From assembly GCA_944474755.1 (NCBI GenBank), contig OX104112.1, positions 50,604,774 through 50,668,773 on the forward strand: 64,000 bases of DNA, in the 5' to 3' direction. The stretch is from Limnoperna fortunei (Eukaryota > Mollusca > Bivalvia > Mytilida > Modiolidae). Position numbers and translations under genes: made by a program. Shown in pieces: positions 12,240-25,175 of this stretch. The notes beneath the pieces were generated by a model. It made no database searches and was not told where the DNA came from. It saw nothing but the letters and a program-made list of their open reading frames with translations. How positions within the stretch are numbered: the first letter of the stretch is position 1; the number at the start of each line of letters is the position of its first letter.

Positions 12240-13470
12240 GGCTCCTGACTAAATATTCTCAATACCGTAAGCGGACTTCCGGTTCGAATATATTTGAAAG
12301 TGAAGCTTGCGTAAATGAAAAATATTGCACCAGGGGACCAGGTTAAAATAACGCCGACCATTTCAAATACAGCGTTTCAGATTGAAAAATTGTCTGGCAT
12401 TTTCGTAGTAATTTAAAAAATAAACACTTTAATTTTATCGATGTCAAAAAATTTTTTTGTCTACTTTTATATATATTTTTTTGTTCGTCTACAATATTTT
12501 CTTCGGATAGCTTAGCTACCATCTGGATTTGTTCATATGGATCACGTGACGTTTTTTACACACAAGCATGTAACCGTATAGCTCGCATCTGCGATGCTCT
12601 CTATATGTTTGCAATAAATTAGGTATCAGTGTTTATATCAACAAATTAAAATTACTATTACAAATAAAGGAAGAAGGGGCAAAACTCTTCCGATCCTATA
12701 TGGTCTCTGAGTTATTCCTCTTTGATACATGAATGGTATTTTGAAAATGTTGAAAACTGGGGTATAGCGTATGACACAATTATTATCAGGCGAAAATTGT
12801 TTAATATTTAATGTAGTAACGTGTTTTGGGAGAAGAAAAAAATTTTAATCGTTGACATTTTTAAGGGTCAGCATATATACCTGGGTACAGTTCCTTCAAA
12901 TGAAATTGCTGACGCATTTTAAGTTGTAATTTACATAATGTATATAACTTCTCGGCGCGTTCAGCAGGACAGATAGAGGATGTTATTTTAGAGTCGCAAA
13001 GATTCGTTGAGGGGTTCAGGGCACATCCCTAGTGGAAGCCTCCTTAAGCTCCTGTAATCTAAGCTATTATTTAGTTATGGAGAAGTTGTACCAGGAGACT
13101 TCGTACCACTTACCTGGCGACATCGTACCAAATATATACAACACACAAACAGAGGTTACCATTGCAGAGAAGAAGAACAATTATTTCTACAGTAAAAATG
13201 CCTACAAACTCATTCAGTCTTTTAGTCTAGTCAATCAGTTGGATTCCATGCATTGACTTAAAAGGAACTGACTGTACAAATGTGACTATATATTCTTAAT
13301 TAAATCCATTTCCATGGTAATTGTTAATATGGAGTGAGGAATTCAAATATGGCTTATAGTCATAGGTGAGATTTGAGTAGTGAGGGTCGTCGTTCTTGTT
13401 AAGTCTGATAGGTTTAACATGGGAACCATTTTACAATAAATAATTTTTTCGACCGTCTGTAAAATCTCTT
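12240..13470. other. Intergenic, no gene seen
   Basis: AT-rich DNA. The 74-codon frame at 13,032-13,256 has no recognisable motif and no supporting splice or promoter context, so I do not call it. Confidence 0.4.
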
Positions 13471-13484
13471 TTTTCAGGCGTATC

Positions 13485-13610
13485 ACACAAGCATTGTTTT
13501 ACATCCCCGCATTTGCGGGCGGTATATAGTGTTGGGGTGTCCGTCCCTTTTCCGTCCATTACACTATGTCTTATGCGCAACTCCTCCTACACTACTGAAT
13601 TGAATTGAAT
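13485..13610. repeat. Probable dispersed repeat fragment (GCATTTGCGGGCGGTATATAG motif)
   Basis: The stretch CCCCGCATTTGCGGGCGGTA followed by GTCCGTCCC...CCGTCC resembles a repeat common in bivalve genomes. This is recollection, not a search result. It appears once in the window, with no clear ends. Confidence 0.35.
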
Positions 13611-14489
13611 AAAACTTACACAGAATCTTGGTCAAAGAGTGCCATTGTGCACCTGATATTTAACATTTTGATAGGAGTGATAATTGGGGTTTCCCATAGA
13701 AAAACACGGACTTTGTCATTGACATAATGGAACCGGGGTATCAAGTTGTGACCATTGCCCACAGTTTTTAGTTTTCTTTGTCTTTTGCACTCGAAACTTT
13801 AAACCCGCATATGATACAACATGACAAAATCCGCATCACATGACGTATGCAGATTTTGCTACTTAAATAAAAGAATGAGTTGGTTTTGTGAAATAATTAT
13901 TTCACGTAAAAGATTTGTTCAATCCTTTACAGGAAATACTATTTAAAAGTATTGAAATACACAAAGTTGTATATATTTAAAGATATGTTAATATACTGTT
14001 AAAAAAGAAACGAATAGCCTTTTTTCAAAATGCAAATTTTAATATTTTACCATGTGTAATGAAGTTTTTTATTTAATCATTGATTTTTTACAAATAATTT
14101 TTAACTTTAAAGGCCTGTTAATTTGATTTTGCATTAGACTCTCTAAAATTTTACATCAATTCTATCGCCTTGAAATTTAGCTAACGTTTTTCCCATGTAA
14201 TTCGAAATATCGTCTCCAGACCGAAGTATCCCAAAAGTGAGATTGCACGAAACTGAAAACTTAAACCAGAGCACAATTTCTCGGCTGTGCAACAGATTCC
14301 AGCAGACTAGCTTATTCAATGATGGCCAAAGAAGTGAGCAACCTCGCATAATTCGTCATGATTGCAACATCCGAGTAATAAAAAGAGCTACATTATTGTA
14401 GCTACTACATGTCAGTGCAATTTAACCGCTCAAATGTTCATATAAACAAAATTCTTCAGTTTCAGATATTGCGCGTAATTGACCAACAA

Positions 14490-14800
14490 AGTGAGGTGTT
14501 CTAACAGGACAATGCCAGGCCTCACACAGCGCGTGCGCTTAACAAGGGACTATCTTGAATACAACAACATTAATGTGCTACCATGGCCTTCCAAATCAAA
14601 TTAAACACTTATAGGGCCAGTTGCATAAACGTGTGCGCGAGGCATCAATCTCGGCCTCAGACCCTCGATCAACTACGACAAGAAAAGGCAAACTTTCACG
14701 TAATAACGGAAGAAAATTATCTACTTTATGCCAAGGAGAGCAATGTTGGCGGCTCGAGGCGTTCATACGCGGTACTTACTTAAACGTGAACAGAAGTATT
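14490..14800 (+). pseudogene. Tc1/mariner-type transposase relic (DDE C-terminal half)
   Basis: Reading across frames gives the Tc1 signatures in order. A VFxQDNARPHTAR block at about 14,507-14,545 has the expected Gln replaced by a TAA stop. TRDYLEYNNINVLPWPSKS follows after a +1 shift (about 14,542-14,600). An ending A-RGVHTRY lies at about 14,745-14,780, where the family normally ends in GGHTRY. The SPDLNPIEHLWD block is disrupted by a stop. The 5' half of the transposase and the terminal inverted repeats are not recognisable. It is dead. Confidence 0.8.
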
Positions 14801-14829
14801 CTTAACTGCGATAAACGTCTATAATAAAA

Positions 14830-15095
14830 TGTCTAGGAGACAATACTGTGTGCAATAGCGATTATTCCCCCAGTACAGTTATGAACAAATTTTCAATTAA
14901 ATCACAACAGAAATTATAATGAATTATATTAATAATAATTAATTATTATAGATTGAACCAGTTTCATTTCACATTAATAAATTAATCAAAATTGCACTAG
15001 GGTAGTTGCTTAAAATTATATATACATATTGGTGTTTGTGAATATATTCCTTTAAAAGTTTCATTACAATGACGTTCAACATCAAAATAATGGTA
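14830..15095. other. Intergenic, AT-rich, no gene seen
   Basis: Long AATAATTAATTATT-type stretches and no informative open frame. Confidence 0.4.
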
Positions 15096-15099
15096 AAGA

Positions 15100-15310
15100 T
15101 TGATTGATTGATTGATTTATTGATTTATTGATTTATTTACCCCTAGTAAAAAGTATTTTTACTATATTCAAGAACAAAGTATAAAGGGGAAGGACCAACT
15201 GCATCGCAGGGGCACGGTAGATAATTTTGACTGCACCTATAAGTATAAAGAGTTATGTAAGTACGAAAAAATTTCGCCATTCGTACTGGCTCGTCGTTAA
15301 ATGTAAGGCA
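15100..15310 (-). mobile_element. Probable retroposon 3' end with (AATC)n tail
   Basis: On the minus strand a unique segment (CTGCGATGCAGTTGGTCCTTC near 15,200) runs into TAAATAAATCAATAAATC and then repeated AATC (15,098-15,135). Short tandem-repeat tails of this kind terminate some LINE and SINE families. No coding sequence remains, so the family is not assigned. Confidence 0.4.
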
Positions 15311-16530
15311 GAGATGGCGCTTTCCGAGGTCATTATCCTAATGGATGGCTCTGTGCAATTCTAACCTAACGGGCGAGACATCTAAATTTTTATTTTAAAA
15401 AAATTTCGCTTGAAAAATCATACATGGCGCATAACATACAGAAGGATAAATTTAATCAACAAAGAAAATAGGTCATAAAATAAAAATGGAGAAAAAAGTA
15501 TAGCTGTCCACAAAGATTTTACAGAAATACAATATTAAAGTTTACGAATGATCTGTTTACTTTCATTTGAATGTTTTTGACAAATTATAACTTTAGGAAG
15601 TGCTTTGACTGTGAAGAAACTGACCTGAAAAATACAGTAATGTCATACCTTTCAAAATATCCAACTCTTAGGCAATAGCAGTTTAAAGCAAAAGCAGAAC
15701 AAAAGAGAAAATTTGGACTATTTTTTATGCTTCCATGTTTTGAGGACAGGATAATGACCATATGCATGATCTCCGTAATATAACATTACAACCCACGATG
15801 AACTCGGTTTATTGATCCAAGGGGTCTAATACCTAGTACTTTGATGTAAACAAAAATATTATAAATGTTACGTTGCTTAATTGCATTTTTTTCAGAAGAG
15901 AAGACAATATTAGTAAACATCAGCATGATCTGAGAAGTACAACAGTCTTTGGATTCCTTAAGTAATAATTTTTTTTAACATCCGTATACAAACGTTTTTA
16001 TAAAAGCGAATTAACAAGATACACAGATGTCATGCAACCATATCAATATGGGATTGGAATTTTGAACTCACGAATGTTGCTATTAAAATGACATCCATGT
16101 CTGATGACATTTTTTTTAATAATCTACCTTTATTTGGATTTATAAGGTTTTGCGCGGTCCTATCAAGGGTATTATTGATATCAATTTATGTTAACCTCTC
16201 ATCTTAATGAATAACATACATTTTTACGAGGTGTCACTACAAAATGTCCCATGGTTGTCGTTTTTAATTAATGTTATTGTTACCGTTAAAATAAGTTAGT
16301 AATAAACACCTTGCCACTATACAGTATTTTCAATCTTAAGAAAACTATCAGATACACCTACATCTAAAAGATTAATTTTTTTTATTACTAGAAGTGTATA
16401 AGTAACAATATATCATATTGGAATAGATGTAGCCGCTTTTTTGTTTGTGTATATTGGTAACCTGTTTTTTAGTTAGAGAAGAATTTTCGTTTTGTTTCTT
16501 CTAACACAAAACAGAGACGAAACTACAACG
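15311..16530. other. Intergenic, no gene seen
   Basis: AT-rich. The 60-codon minus-strand frame at 15,585-15,767 has no recognisable motif. Confidence 0.4.
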
Positions 16531-16534
16531 TGAT

Positions 16535-16695
16535 TTGTATAGTCAAGTAGTCAAGGTAGATAACCATCTTCAACGGAACAACTGCGTGTCGGTGCTAGGT
16601 TGTCCGAGTACACGTAGTTGAGGTTATGAGTTCGGGTCGTACTAGGGGCAGGCTATGCTCGCCTCAAAATTGCTAATTTTCCTCGTGCAATATCT
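16535..16695 (+). mobile_element. Degenerate tRNA-SINE relic
   Basis: AGTAGTCAAGGTAGATAACC recalls the SINE head at 10,420-10,440. GTTATGAGTTCGGGTCGTAC is a B-box-like stretch at the expected distance. AAATTGCTAATTTTCCTCGT matches the SINE body that reads GATTGCCAATTTTCCTACCG. The element is old and internally rearranged. Confidence 0.45.
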
Positions 16696-16699
16696 ACTC

Positions 16700-17120
16700 T
16701 AACTACTGCCTTGCAATTCCTTCAATATCACTTTACAAACGCTATGCTATCCCTTTACCGCCACTCTATTTTTTCTTAACGTAACTGCGTCCCTTTACTA
16801 TCAAAAGCTAATCCTTTCTATCGCTTACCTCTTTTCTACCACTATGCCACCCCTTTCCAACTTTAACTCAATCCTTTCCAGGGGTTTCTCAATTTCTGTT
16901 ATCACCACGCTATTCCTTTACAATCAATATATAGTCAATTTCTGTAGAACCGCTGCTCATTCTACCATATCCATTGATTGCCGTTACTCCATTCTTTTCC
17001 TTAAGTTACGCTAACTACAGCGTATATTGACGGAACAGCAGCATAAAGTTACGAAACCACAGCATATAATAATGGAACTACAGCATATAATAAGGAAACC
17101 ATGCCATATACTTATCGATT
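16700..17120. repeat. Degenerate minisatellite, ~20-25-bp units
   Basis: Loosely periodic units such as CTATCCCTTTAC and CTAATCCTTTCTA appear first. From about 17,030 they become AACCACAGCATATAATAATG-like units. Periodicity is visible but weak, and there is no coding potential. Confidence 0.5.
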
Positions 17121-17564
17121 CATATTATACAATTAACTACTGCTTTAGTGGTCAATACTAGGAAATAATGAACCCCATGACCTGTACTCGATGTGATCTC
17201 ATGTAAGTTTAGCGAGCGTCCAGGTCGAGGGGATCCTACTGTTGACCAATTATGCACTAATCAGACGTTTTATTACACCGAATAATTTTTGGTAAATAAG
17301 ACAAATTCAATTGTACACAAATAAACTGTTTTAATGTGTCAGAAGATAATATCCATTCAACAACAATTAGTTGTGGATGTGAAATGTACTTATCCTCCAA
17401 AAGTCAACATATGTCATGAGACAAATATTAATGTTTGTCACATGACTTTTTGTTGGAGCAGATTTGGTGGTCCTGCAGTGGAAAATGAACAGAACACATG
17501 CTCAAATATAACCAATAGAAATCGCCTATACTGTAATTAATATTCATAATGTATATTTATGAAC

Positions 17565-17960
17565 GAAACCCCATTCTAAAATAATGAAACCACGTGATAT
17601 AATAATGAAAAACGCATATAGTTACGAAACCACAGCATATAATCATGAAATAGCACCATTAAATTAACTTATTTCACATAAGATAGCTGTTAAATTCTAT
17701 ATACTGACAGCAAAAGCACAGCTTATTATGAATAAAGAATTAACAACAGCGAATACGTAACTAGCCACAAGTAATACATCATACAGTGAAGTAACCAAAG
17801 CATATACTAAAGTAACCACATTTTATTCCGAAGAAACCACAGGTTATATTGAAATAACCACAGCAAATACTCAAGTATAGACCAAATATAAAAAGAAGTA
17901 AATACAGCATATACTGAAGTAACCACGACATGTATAGTGAAAATATGTCAGCTTTTTTGA
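17565..17960. repeat. Degenerate minisatellite, ~21-bp unit AAGTAACCACAGCATATACTG
   Basis: This continues the motif seen at 17,030-17,110. Read on the minus strand it gives a repetitive cysteine/tyrosine-rich frame (17,779-17,988, repeated CGYFSI-like motifs). That frame comes from the repeat and is not a gene. Confidence 0.65.
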
Positions 17961-18139
17961 AATTATAATATTTTTTAAATAATATCATGGAATGAATTTT
18001 GTTCTTAAAACTCGAATGTTTGATTTATACAAATTTACAATAATGAAATGCAAATAGCGTTCAATAATACTCATTTTTCGCTATTTTGCAGTTGTTTTCT
18101 TTGATCGTTGTTTGAGGCATTTTTCCATCTCACTCTATT

Positions 18140-18322
18140 AGCTTGAGATGAGCCCATCTCAGCTCGCTGTCAAGACGTCGTTATGTAAACACGATGACTT
18201 CACAATGCTACAAAACAGCGATAAACAGATAATTTACGTTTATGAAACTCGATGCATTTTCTCGTCATCTCATCTCAGGGCTATCGCCCGTCGATGAGAT
18301 ATGAACGAGAAAACGCATTTCG
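18140..18322. repeat. Small inverted repeats around GAGATGAG
   Basis: A hairpin pairs CGATGCATTTTCTCGTCATC (from about 18,250) with GAACGAGAAAACGCATTTCG (to about 18,323). A second imperfect palindrome, AGCTTGAGATGAGCCCATCT, lies at about 18,140. Both share the GAGATGAG core. They probably belong to one small non-coding fold-back element. Confidence 0.5.
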
Positions 18323-18852
18323 TTTAAAAAAACTTTGAAAAGAAGAACAGACTGCTTAGAATATTAAGTATTTTAGTACACTACAGGAGTGGAACGCGCA
18401 ACAATCAGAATAAAGATGCAAAAAACTGCAAAAAAATATTAATTGTGCAGTTGCAAAAATATTAATGTATACATTATTATTACATCAATAGAATTTTGCG
18501 TGTTTTTGATTGGTCTAAAAACAACTATCAGGTCAAGATAAATCGCAACAGTACTGGCGGCTCGGTGAATATTAGATTTTCTTTGGCTGATAAATCATGA
18601 TAGAGACATATTTAAAAGTCATTAATTGTATAATAGCATTGAAACATTTCCCTTGCATCATTCTTTTGACGTCTATAAACCACTTCTATGTACCGTGTCA
18701 AATGCTTGACTGCAATAGTTAAATGACAAAACAGCTTCTTATTTGAAAAATGTAACAATGAATAAAAGAATTAAGAATAAAAATATAATTCTGTGCAGAA
18801 TCTATACTATATAGTTTAGATGGTTGTTCACAACGGTTATAAATTCTAGAAC

Positions 18853-19070
18853 TTAACAAAGACAACTCGGAGGACGGGTGGGTTCATAATTAGCAGGATA
18901 TTGTGTATCGTCTTTCTTTTTATGAGTGGGTTTAATAATACAATGTGCCCAACTGTCGGGTACAACACCAGTGTTGAAAATGACAATAAAAATTGTACCA
19001 TTTGTTGGAAGTAAAATATGAAGAGTGAAACAGATTTTTGACATAATCTGTTTTGTTGTTCGTAAGTTAA
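18853..19070 (-). pseudogene. LINE reverse transcriptase fragment
   Basis: The minus-strand translation contains FNTGVVPDSWAHCIIKPTHK, then KKDDTQYPANYEPTRPPSCL. This matches the N-terminal RT signature of non-LTR retrotransposons (normally G-x-VP-x-W ... PI-x-KKGD ... NYRPI-x-L-SCL). The invariant NYRPI has decayed to NYEPT. Flanks show no further RT motifs, so this is a short 5'- and 3'-truncated relic. Confidence 0.75.
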
Positions 19071-19079
19071 TGCACAACA

Positions 19080-22000
19080 TTTGCTATTTGTGCAAATAAT
19101 AGTACAAGTCTACATTCGATCTGCAAGTTCTGATACTTTAGAGTTCCACTTCTCGCTTGTAATGTATTTGTTTTTCTATTTTTATTTGCAGTGGACGTAA
19201 TTTAGTCCAAAAGGTATGATATTTAATTATATTACCTGATATGAAAAATGATAATAGTATTTTTCCATTTATATATTAAATATTTTATGGGATTTTATGG
19301 GTTTATTTATTAAAGTATTTTCCTCCAAAGTATTTCTAATTTGAAAAACTATAAGTATATATATATATAACTTTAGTTATAATTATTTTCAATACAGATA
19401 CCGGTATACTTAATGCCGAATGATTCTACAAATACATGGTCTCTGAATGCATTTAAACGGTCTTGCTTGTCAAAGTATTGACAATAATAAAAACAAGGTT
19501 TTTCTTAGAAACCCAAGACTGCGTTTTACAAACTGTTCAATTCTAATTGACAATCAATTCTGCACTTTTAACAATAGCATATGATCGAAGCTCACTAAAC
19601 ACAAAAAATTACCAGAGCAACATCTTTACTTTTTACCTATAGTCGCCAGGTTGCTTGAATGATGTATCTTCCTTTACTATTACAGTTGTTAAGATTTCAG
19701 CCTTGTTACCCTTTACTGTATTGGTGACCTGGACATTTGTTTTATGAAGCTTTTCTTTTTATTTCAGTGTTTTAAGTTCTGATTTATGATAGTGTCATCA
19801 CCTGATGATTTGTTGATTTTCTCTGTTTGCAAAGGGTTTTAAAAGTTCTTATCAACAGACCTGGATATTTTATCTGCTCTACCAAATCTATAAGCACGTA
19901 CGAACTCGGTAGGATGTGAACATTTAAATTCGTTTGACATACCATTTTTAAAAACTATTTTTGTCTCAACGCTCTTCGTTGTTTTCTGAGATCCTCAGGA
20001 AAATGAGATTCTCCGCAGTGGAACGGATTGAAGTGTCGTACGCGCAGATCGTCTAGTTCGTTGGCCAGACGCGTAATGCTCCATTTCAGTGTTTTCTATA
20101 TGGCTAAGTTTAATGTCTGCAATGCCAGTTTCTATTAAGTAATTATAGAATTACATACTGTGCTCATCGTCCGGGTTGCGGTTTGTAAAATTTTCAACGT
20201 TCAATGCTAATGTGTTCATCGGATTGGATTTCGTTAATTATTACAGAGAGAGAGAGAGTCTTACATTAAGTGTCAACAAGACCCATCAAGATATATTTGA
20301 TACCATAATAAGGACTGTTGCCTGACAAACATTAGAGTCGTGGTTTACTATTTAAAATATAACTATATGTGATATTGGTATGACAAACAAACACCTTGTT
20401 ACGATGTCTAAACCCGTTTTCTTATTTGGTGGTATAGTTGTTGGATCTTACAATTTTTTAGATGAACTTCAGGATTTTAACCACTCTGGTACAAATTAAA
20501 ATTTAATTTAACATAAAAACTATCTTGGCTTAATGATAAACGATTGTGTTTCCAATGGTTCTATTCATTTCTTAAAAACAATGTCACACAAAGTGAATTA
20601 TGCAAATATGCAAAAGATGTACACTGTCAGAAAGTATCAAGTTTTGTGTGTTATTTAGAAACGGGATACTCTTCTATGGTTCTCTCATACTATTGATATT
20701 TTCTAAAAATGTGCGTATCTTATAATTTAATGTCATTATAATGATACAATTTGTATATTTATACTGTAAACAACTAAAATCTACATATGGGTCCGGGACA
20801 ATTTGTTTGTGTAAATCTCAAAATCGATATAACATTTATCGTAAAATCAATATCACTTTCTTACATAATTTACTCTTAATTTCCATAAAATAAATAATAA
20901 TTATAATAATAATGGAAGACTTGTACCTATACCACAACATCCACTTATTAATAGTTTAAAATCAAATTTGATACGCTGAATCATACAACCTAGTTAGGAT
21001 GTATATATATTTGTTCAATAGTTACATGTACTGTGACTCATTTTCAAATACATCCGCCTTTCTGATTCAAGCCGTGTCATTTTAAGTTGTGCATTTGACA
21101 CATTTCCCTGCTGTTATCATTCCCCGAAATGTTTAATTGGTTTAATTGTGTCTTCAATTTCGAGAACTACATAACAATGTTCTTAAAATCAACACATGAT
21201 TTTAACACGTTAAAAAAACTGCAGTTCTAATATGTTGCAAATGAATTTCAAAGATGTGGTGGTCCTTGTTACATTTTTTGTTTTCAGCGTTTACAATACT
21301 GCCAATTCCATTTTTATTTACAGCTAATCAACATTTTGTAAAATAACATTGAATTCACATCGGTATGAAAATAATCATAGTTTGCGACATTATATAATGA
21401 AAATCTCTTTTCGATTTAAATTATCATGAATAAAGTTAAATTTAAAAAGAAGGAAATTAACAGATTAACATGTATTAAACAAAATCGACTTAATTTAAAT
21501 GAATAATTGCTACTTTATCCAGTGTTGCTTAAGGTAACTGAGTTTAAAAAATATAAATTTTATAAAAATACTATAGTTTTCAATAAGGCATACTGTATGA
21601 CGTAGACAAGAAATAAAAACAACGGTTAAGTTTACATTCAAATTCATCTTTTGCTTTAAGATTTAAATAATTTACGATTTTGTCTACAAGAAAAAGTAAA
21701 TCATCTTAAATAGGTTAATTCAGGGTGCTGACTAATTCATATTAACCTGAGTGCATAAGTTATTTTCTGCAATTGAAACAAAAGTTTATGTTAACTTTTT
21801 TCAAGGGAAATTTGGCCTTCTGACATAAAGTGGTTTATATCAATTACAGATTTTAATTTTTGGGGCTTTTATAGTTTAACATCTAGATGCTACTTTTGCG
21901 TAAAAATGCTAAATACTGTTAGAATAACCCAAATGCTTGAGCTAAAATTAAAGAACAAACATGCATACATGCACGACGAAACGGTGTGTGAGTAGGTGCA

Positions 22001-23080
22001 CTAATAATATTAAACGTTTTTTTTTTAATTTTTATGCAACCATGTTCCCGATGATACTCCACATATATTTTAGATAGGGAAGTTTGTATTCTACACGTAC
22101 AAATACTATTTATAGGTCAGGGACATGTTTATTTTAAAAAGGAAAGTCGTTTCCGTGTAACAAATTAGAGTTAAATGGATCACTAAGCTACAATTAAACA
22201 CAAAGTTTCGCTCAATTTCTTTTGCTAAATGTGTATTCTCTTAATTATAACTATAATCGTTATTTGTATTATCATTTTACATATGACAGGCGTAGATTCA
22301 TACTTATATTAATAACAGTTATAAAAAAAATAAAAACATTTCTTGCAGATATTTGTCATAATTTATGCAATTAACTTTTTTTCTTTTAGTTCATTTTTGT
22401 TCTGTGTATACAATATATTGTATTGACACGTTAATATTAAAGAGAAACTATATATTACCGACATTTATATTATATCAAAATGTTTAAAAGTGTGTAAAAA
22501 ATTGACATATTCCCTGCTGCACAGTTAAGTAATTTTTAAGTATTCTTTATTGCATCTTAACTGTAAATGTGTTTATAATATTTATATTTATTTTTTGTCA
22601 CTATACTCCCAATTATTCACAAGCATATTGATTCACAATTTGCAGTACGAATAAACTACTGAAAAAAAGAAAACCACTGCATAGAACTAGATTTTATGTG
22701 TTGACAATTGTTTAATGCATAATTGTTGACGGATGTCTTTTTTGTTATTCATACATAGGCGGAAGGCGATTTAACGGCTGAAATACAGTGAGTGGCAATT
22801 TTATCGTACTTTACAGTCCTTATGAAATTGAGTTTATAATTCTTTGAAACAAACATAATTGGAATTAATTGTTCCCTTAAAACCAATTAATATCAATCGT
22901 ATTAACAAAATCATGTGGTATGACACTTTAAGTATAACGACGCGTAACGGAACATACATGCTGATAATATTATGTCATACACAAAAACACATCTTAATGC
23001 GTAAAGAAAGTTGAATTATCAATTAGTCGGGCCAATTTAGAGAAGCCATATACGATGCAAGAGTTTTGCCTGAAAATGCC
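19080..23080. other. Long AT-rich intergenic stretch, no gene seen
   Basis: There is no open frame with recognisable protein features. A short (GA)n run sits at about 20,245 and an (AT)n run at about 19,355. The segment at about 19,975-20,110 is locally GC-richer but has no assignable homology. Confidence 0.4.
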
Positions 23081-23084
23081 AGCG

Positions 23085-23245
23085 AAGTATGAGAATACTG
23101 CGCATTTCTTCTGTTAGGATAAATACAACTAGAGGCTGCAAGAATTGATATGGGATTCCCAGTCTTTGCTTGGACAAATAAAATCTACACTGAAGAGCTT
23201 GGCTGGAAAAAACTTAATATAAGACGAGAAAGAAACTGAAACAGG
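23085..23245 (+). pseudogene. LINE ORF2 fragment (post-RT region)
   Basis: The plus strand reads IQLEAARIDMGFPVFAWTNK, then IYTEELGWKKLNIRRERN with one codon gained. This matches the conserved LINE stretch of the type LEAARIVTGLPVF...LYxETGWExL..RR, also seen at 44,490-44,600 in this window. It is preceded by a decayed LEYWNDC-like segment containing stops. It is truncated on both sides. Confidence 0.7.
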
Positions 23246-24005
23246 ATTTTATGTTTAACTGTATATTCCGTATATTCAAATGACAACTGCGCATCCGTTA
23301 CGAATCGGAGATGGTTTTATTCAAACCTTTTGTAAACATTTCTTGGTTATCATTAGCCACAAGGCTTTGAAACAACATTAAATTTGAATTGAGACATTGA
23401 AAGTCAGCATTCAAATTAAAACGTAAACTTCAAATGTCGAGTATTTCTCACCTGCTTAAGGGCGACTACAAGAAACTATGTATTTTCTGATAATTTACGA
23501 ATATTGGTTTTTCCTGGAAACCAAAACTACATTTTATACTAATAAAAAACATGTAAAAGTTAGTCGATTTCTAACTGGAAATTTTCGGTGTGTGTTCTAG
23601 AAATACCATGACGTCACAATCAAATAATGTATTCGACAACACGTCGTTAACCAAAACTGAATACTAAATATTGTTGGAAGTGAGTATACAGCAAACGGAA
23701 TGGAAGCAGGAGAAAGTAAAATATTATACTTATACTTACACAACTGAGATGTTATGCACTTTTTCTCACAAATATAGTGTACATAATCACACTTTATTCT
23801 AATGTGGAGCTCCAGTACAAAATGTCTTCAGATCCATTATTTCGTATACAAAAAGACAAACATAATGCAAAACCTTTAATTTTTGTATAATAGATTTTCT
23901 GGTGTCAGGAACAGATGTTTTGTCTTTACCAGAAAATAAAGAATTGTGAGTCATACAAGGTTCCTAACCTTCGGTATAAGCGATGGCTGTCTATTTGTGC
24001 TGGTT

Positions 24006-24027
24006 CCCGTCTCGCATGCGAGACGGG
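24006..24027. repeat. Perfect 22-bp GC-rich palindrome
   Basis: CCCGTCTCGCA is followed directly by its own reverse complement. It stands out against the AT-rich surroundings. It could be the junction of a fold-back element or a protein-binding site, but nothing in the flanks decides this. Confidence 0.6.
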
Positions 24028-24099
24028 ATAAATAATCAAAAGCTAAACAGCGGAAACCAGTCGTATCTCAAGGATAACAGATAAACAATGCTGTGTCTT

Positions 24100-24270
24100 G
24101 ATTGGCTGCTAAATCAGGAGATAGTTGCCGATTGGAAAACAAATAAGCAGAGCTAAGTTAGGGATGAAAACCCGGCATAATTACGGGGCGGTAGCAATCA
24201 CAATAGGCTAAATTGGGAGACAGCTGCCGATTGGCCAACTGTCTTGTCTTGTTCAGGTAACTACCGCCGT
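24100..24270. repeat. Flanking repeat copy 1 (partner at 26,180-26,260)
   Basis: AAATAAGCAGAGCTAAGTTA and the following GATGAAAACC-CGGCATAA plus GCGGTAGCAAT-A-AATAGG recur at about 26,183 with few changes. A second internal copy of GATTGGC...GCCGATTGG lies within this segment. The pair brackets the LINE relic at 24.8-26.2 kb. Confidence 0.6.
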
Positions 24271-24789
24271 TAGTCGGCGCACTCTATCATCTGGATAGAT
24301 ATATGTGGTGCACATCATTGCATGTGTATGGTGCATATAGTCACAGTGAGAATACGAATAGTTGACGGAGTCAGGTGAACATTTATGTACAGTGTTTGGG
24401 TTATAATACAGTTAGACATCCACATATAAGTTATTTAAATGTAGAGTTATTAAACTCAGTCTACAATTACTACTTTATCGTAAAAGCACTAAAAGCACTA
24501 AATGGCAAGAAGCAGCATTATACGTAAAATATCAGGCACTAGTCATAAATGCAATAAAATGTTTAAATATTGTTAATCTAAAATTTTACTTTCTGATATC
24601 AAAAAGGGCATGTATAGCGGTTTCTAAAACTATAAAAGCTGCTAAAACACGATGCTTGAGTTAAAACGATAAGATGCACTTGATCAAGCGTGGATAAAAT
24701 TCATAGATATATATACAAGAAGGGTATCATCACTATTGCATTTTTTCTATTAAAAACACTAAAAGCATCGGATTATAGAATATTTATAA

Positions 24790-25175
24790 AATCCTACCCC
24801 CCTCCGTTAACTGTCTCATCCTTTCCATATGTAGGTTATAGCACATGTTCCTGGTAAGTTCATCGAGCTCTACATAACCTTGTTTTTTCAGCTTACTGAT
24901 ATACGGCATCTGTTGGTTTGTACAGTCCAGTATGAGTTGAAGTAGGTTGTTTTGGGTGACAAACTCTTGGTAAACATCGTTTCTGAGGTTATCTAGGTAG
25001 CTTTTGATATGTCGGAGATGCCTTCTACGAACGTTTTCCAGCTTTGGACACTTGAGAATAAAATGTTGTAGATCATCTGGCTCATCTCCGCATAGACAGC
25101 ATACTTTTTTCTTGTTGTATTAAACAGGTATGTTTGAGTTACAAGCTGATCTTGTGGCGAAATCCAAACTAACAC
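24790..25175 (-). pseudogene. LINE ORF2 C-terminal end (Cys/His knuckle), broken
   Basis: After one frame change near 25,115 the minus strand reads VCCLCGDEPDDLQHFILKCP, then KLENVRRRHLRHIKSYLDN and onward to LHMERMRQL. The C-x2-C ... H ... C arrangement is the C-terminal knuckle found in many metazoan LINE ORF2 proteins. It continues the ORF2 segment at 25,620-26,165, separated by about 430 bp of inserted DNA. Minus-strand length after the knuckle (about 90 codons) fits a normal C-terminus. Confidence 0.75.

Noticed and set aside
17779..17988. Cysteine/tyrosine-rich small protein on the minus strand
   Set aside because: Its repeats mirror the ~21-bp degenerate minisatellite, and it has no signal peptide or conserved spacing.
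23085..23245. Host-gene exon
   Set aside because: The translated LEAARI...LGWKKL...RR text matches the LINE post-RT signature also present at 44.5 kb.
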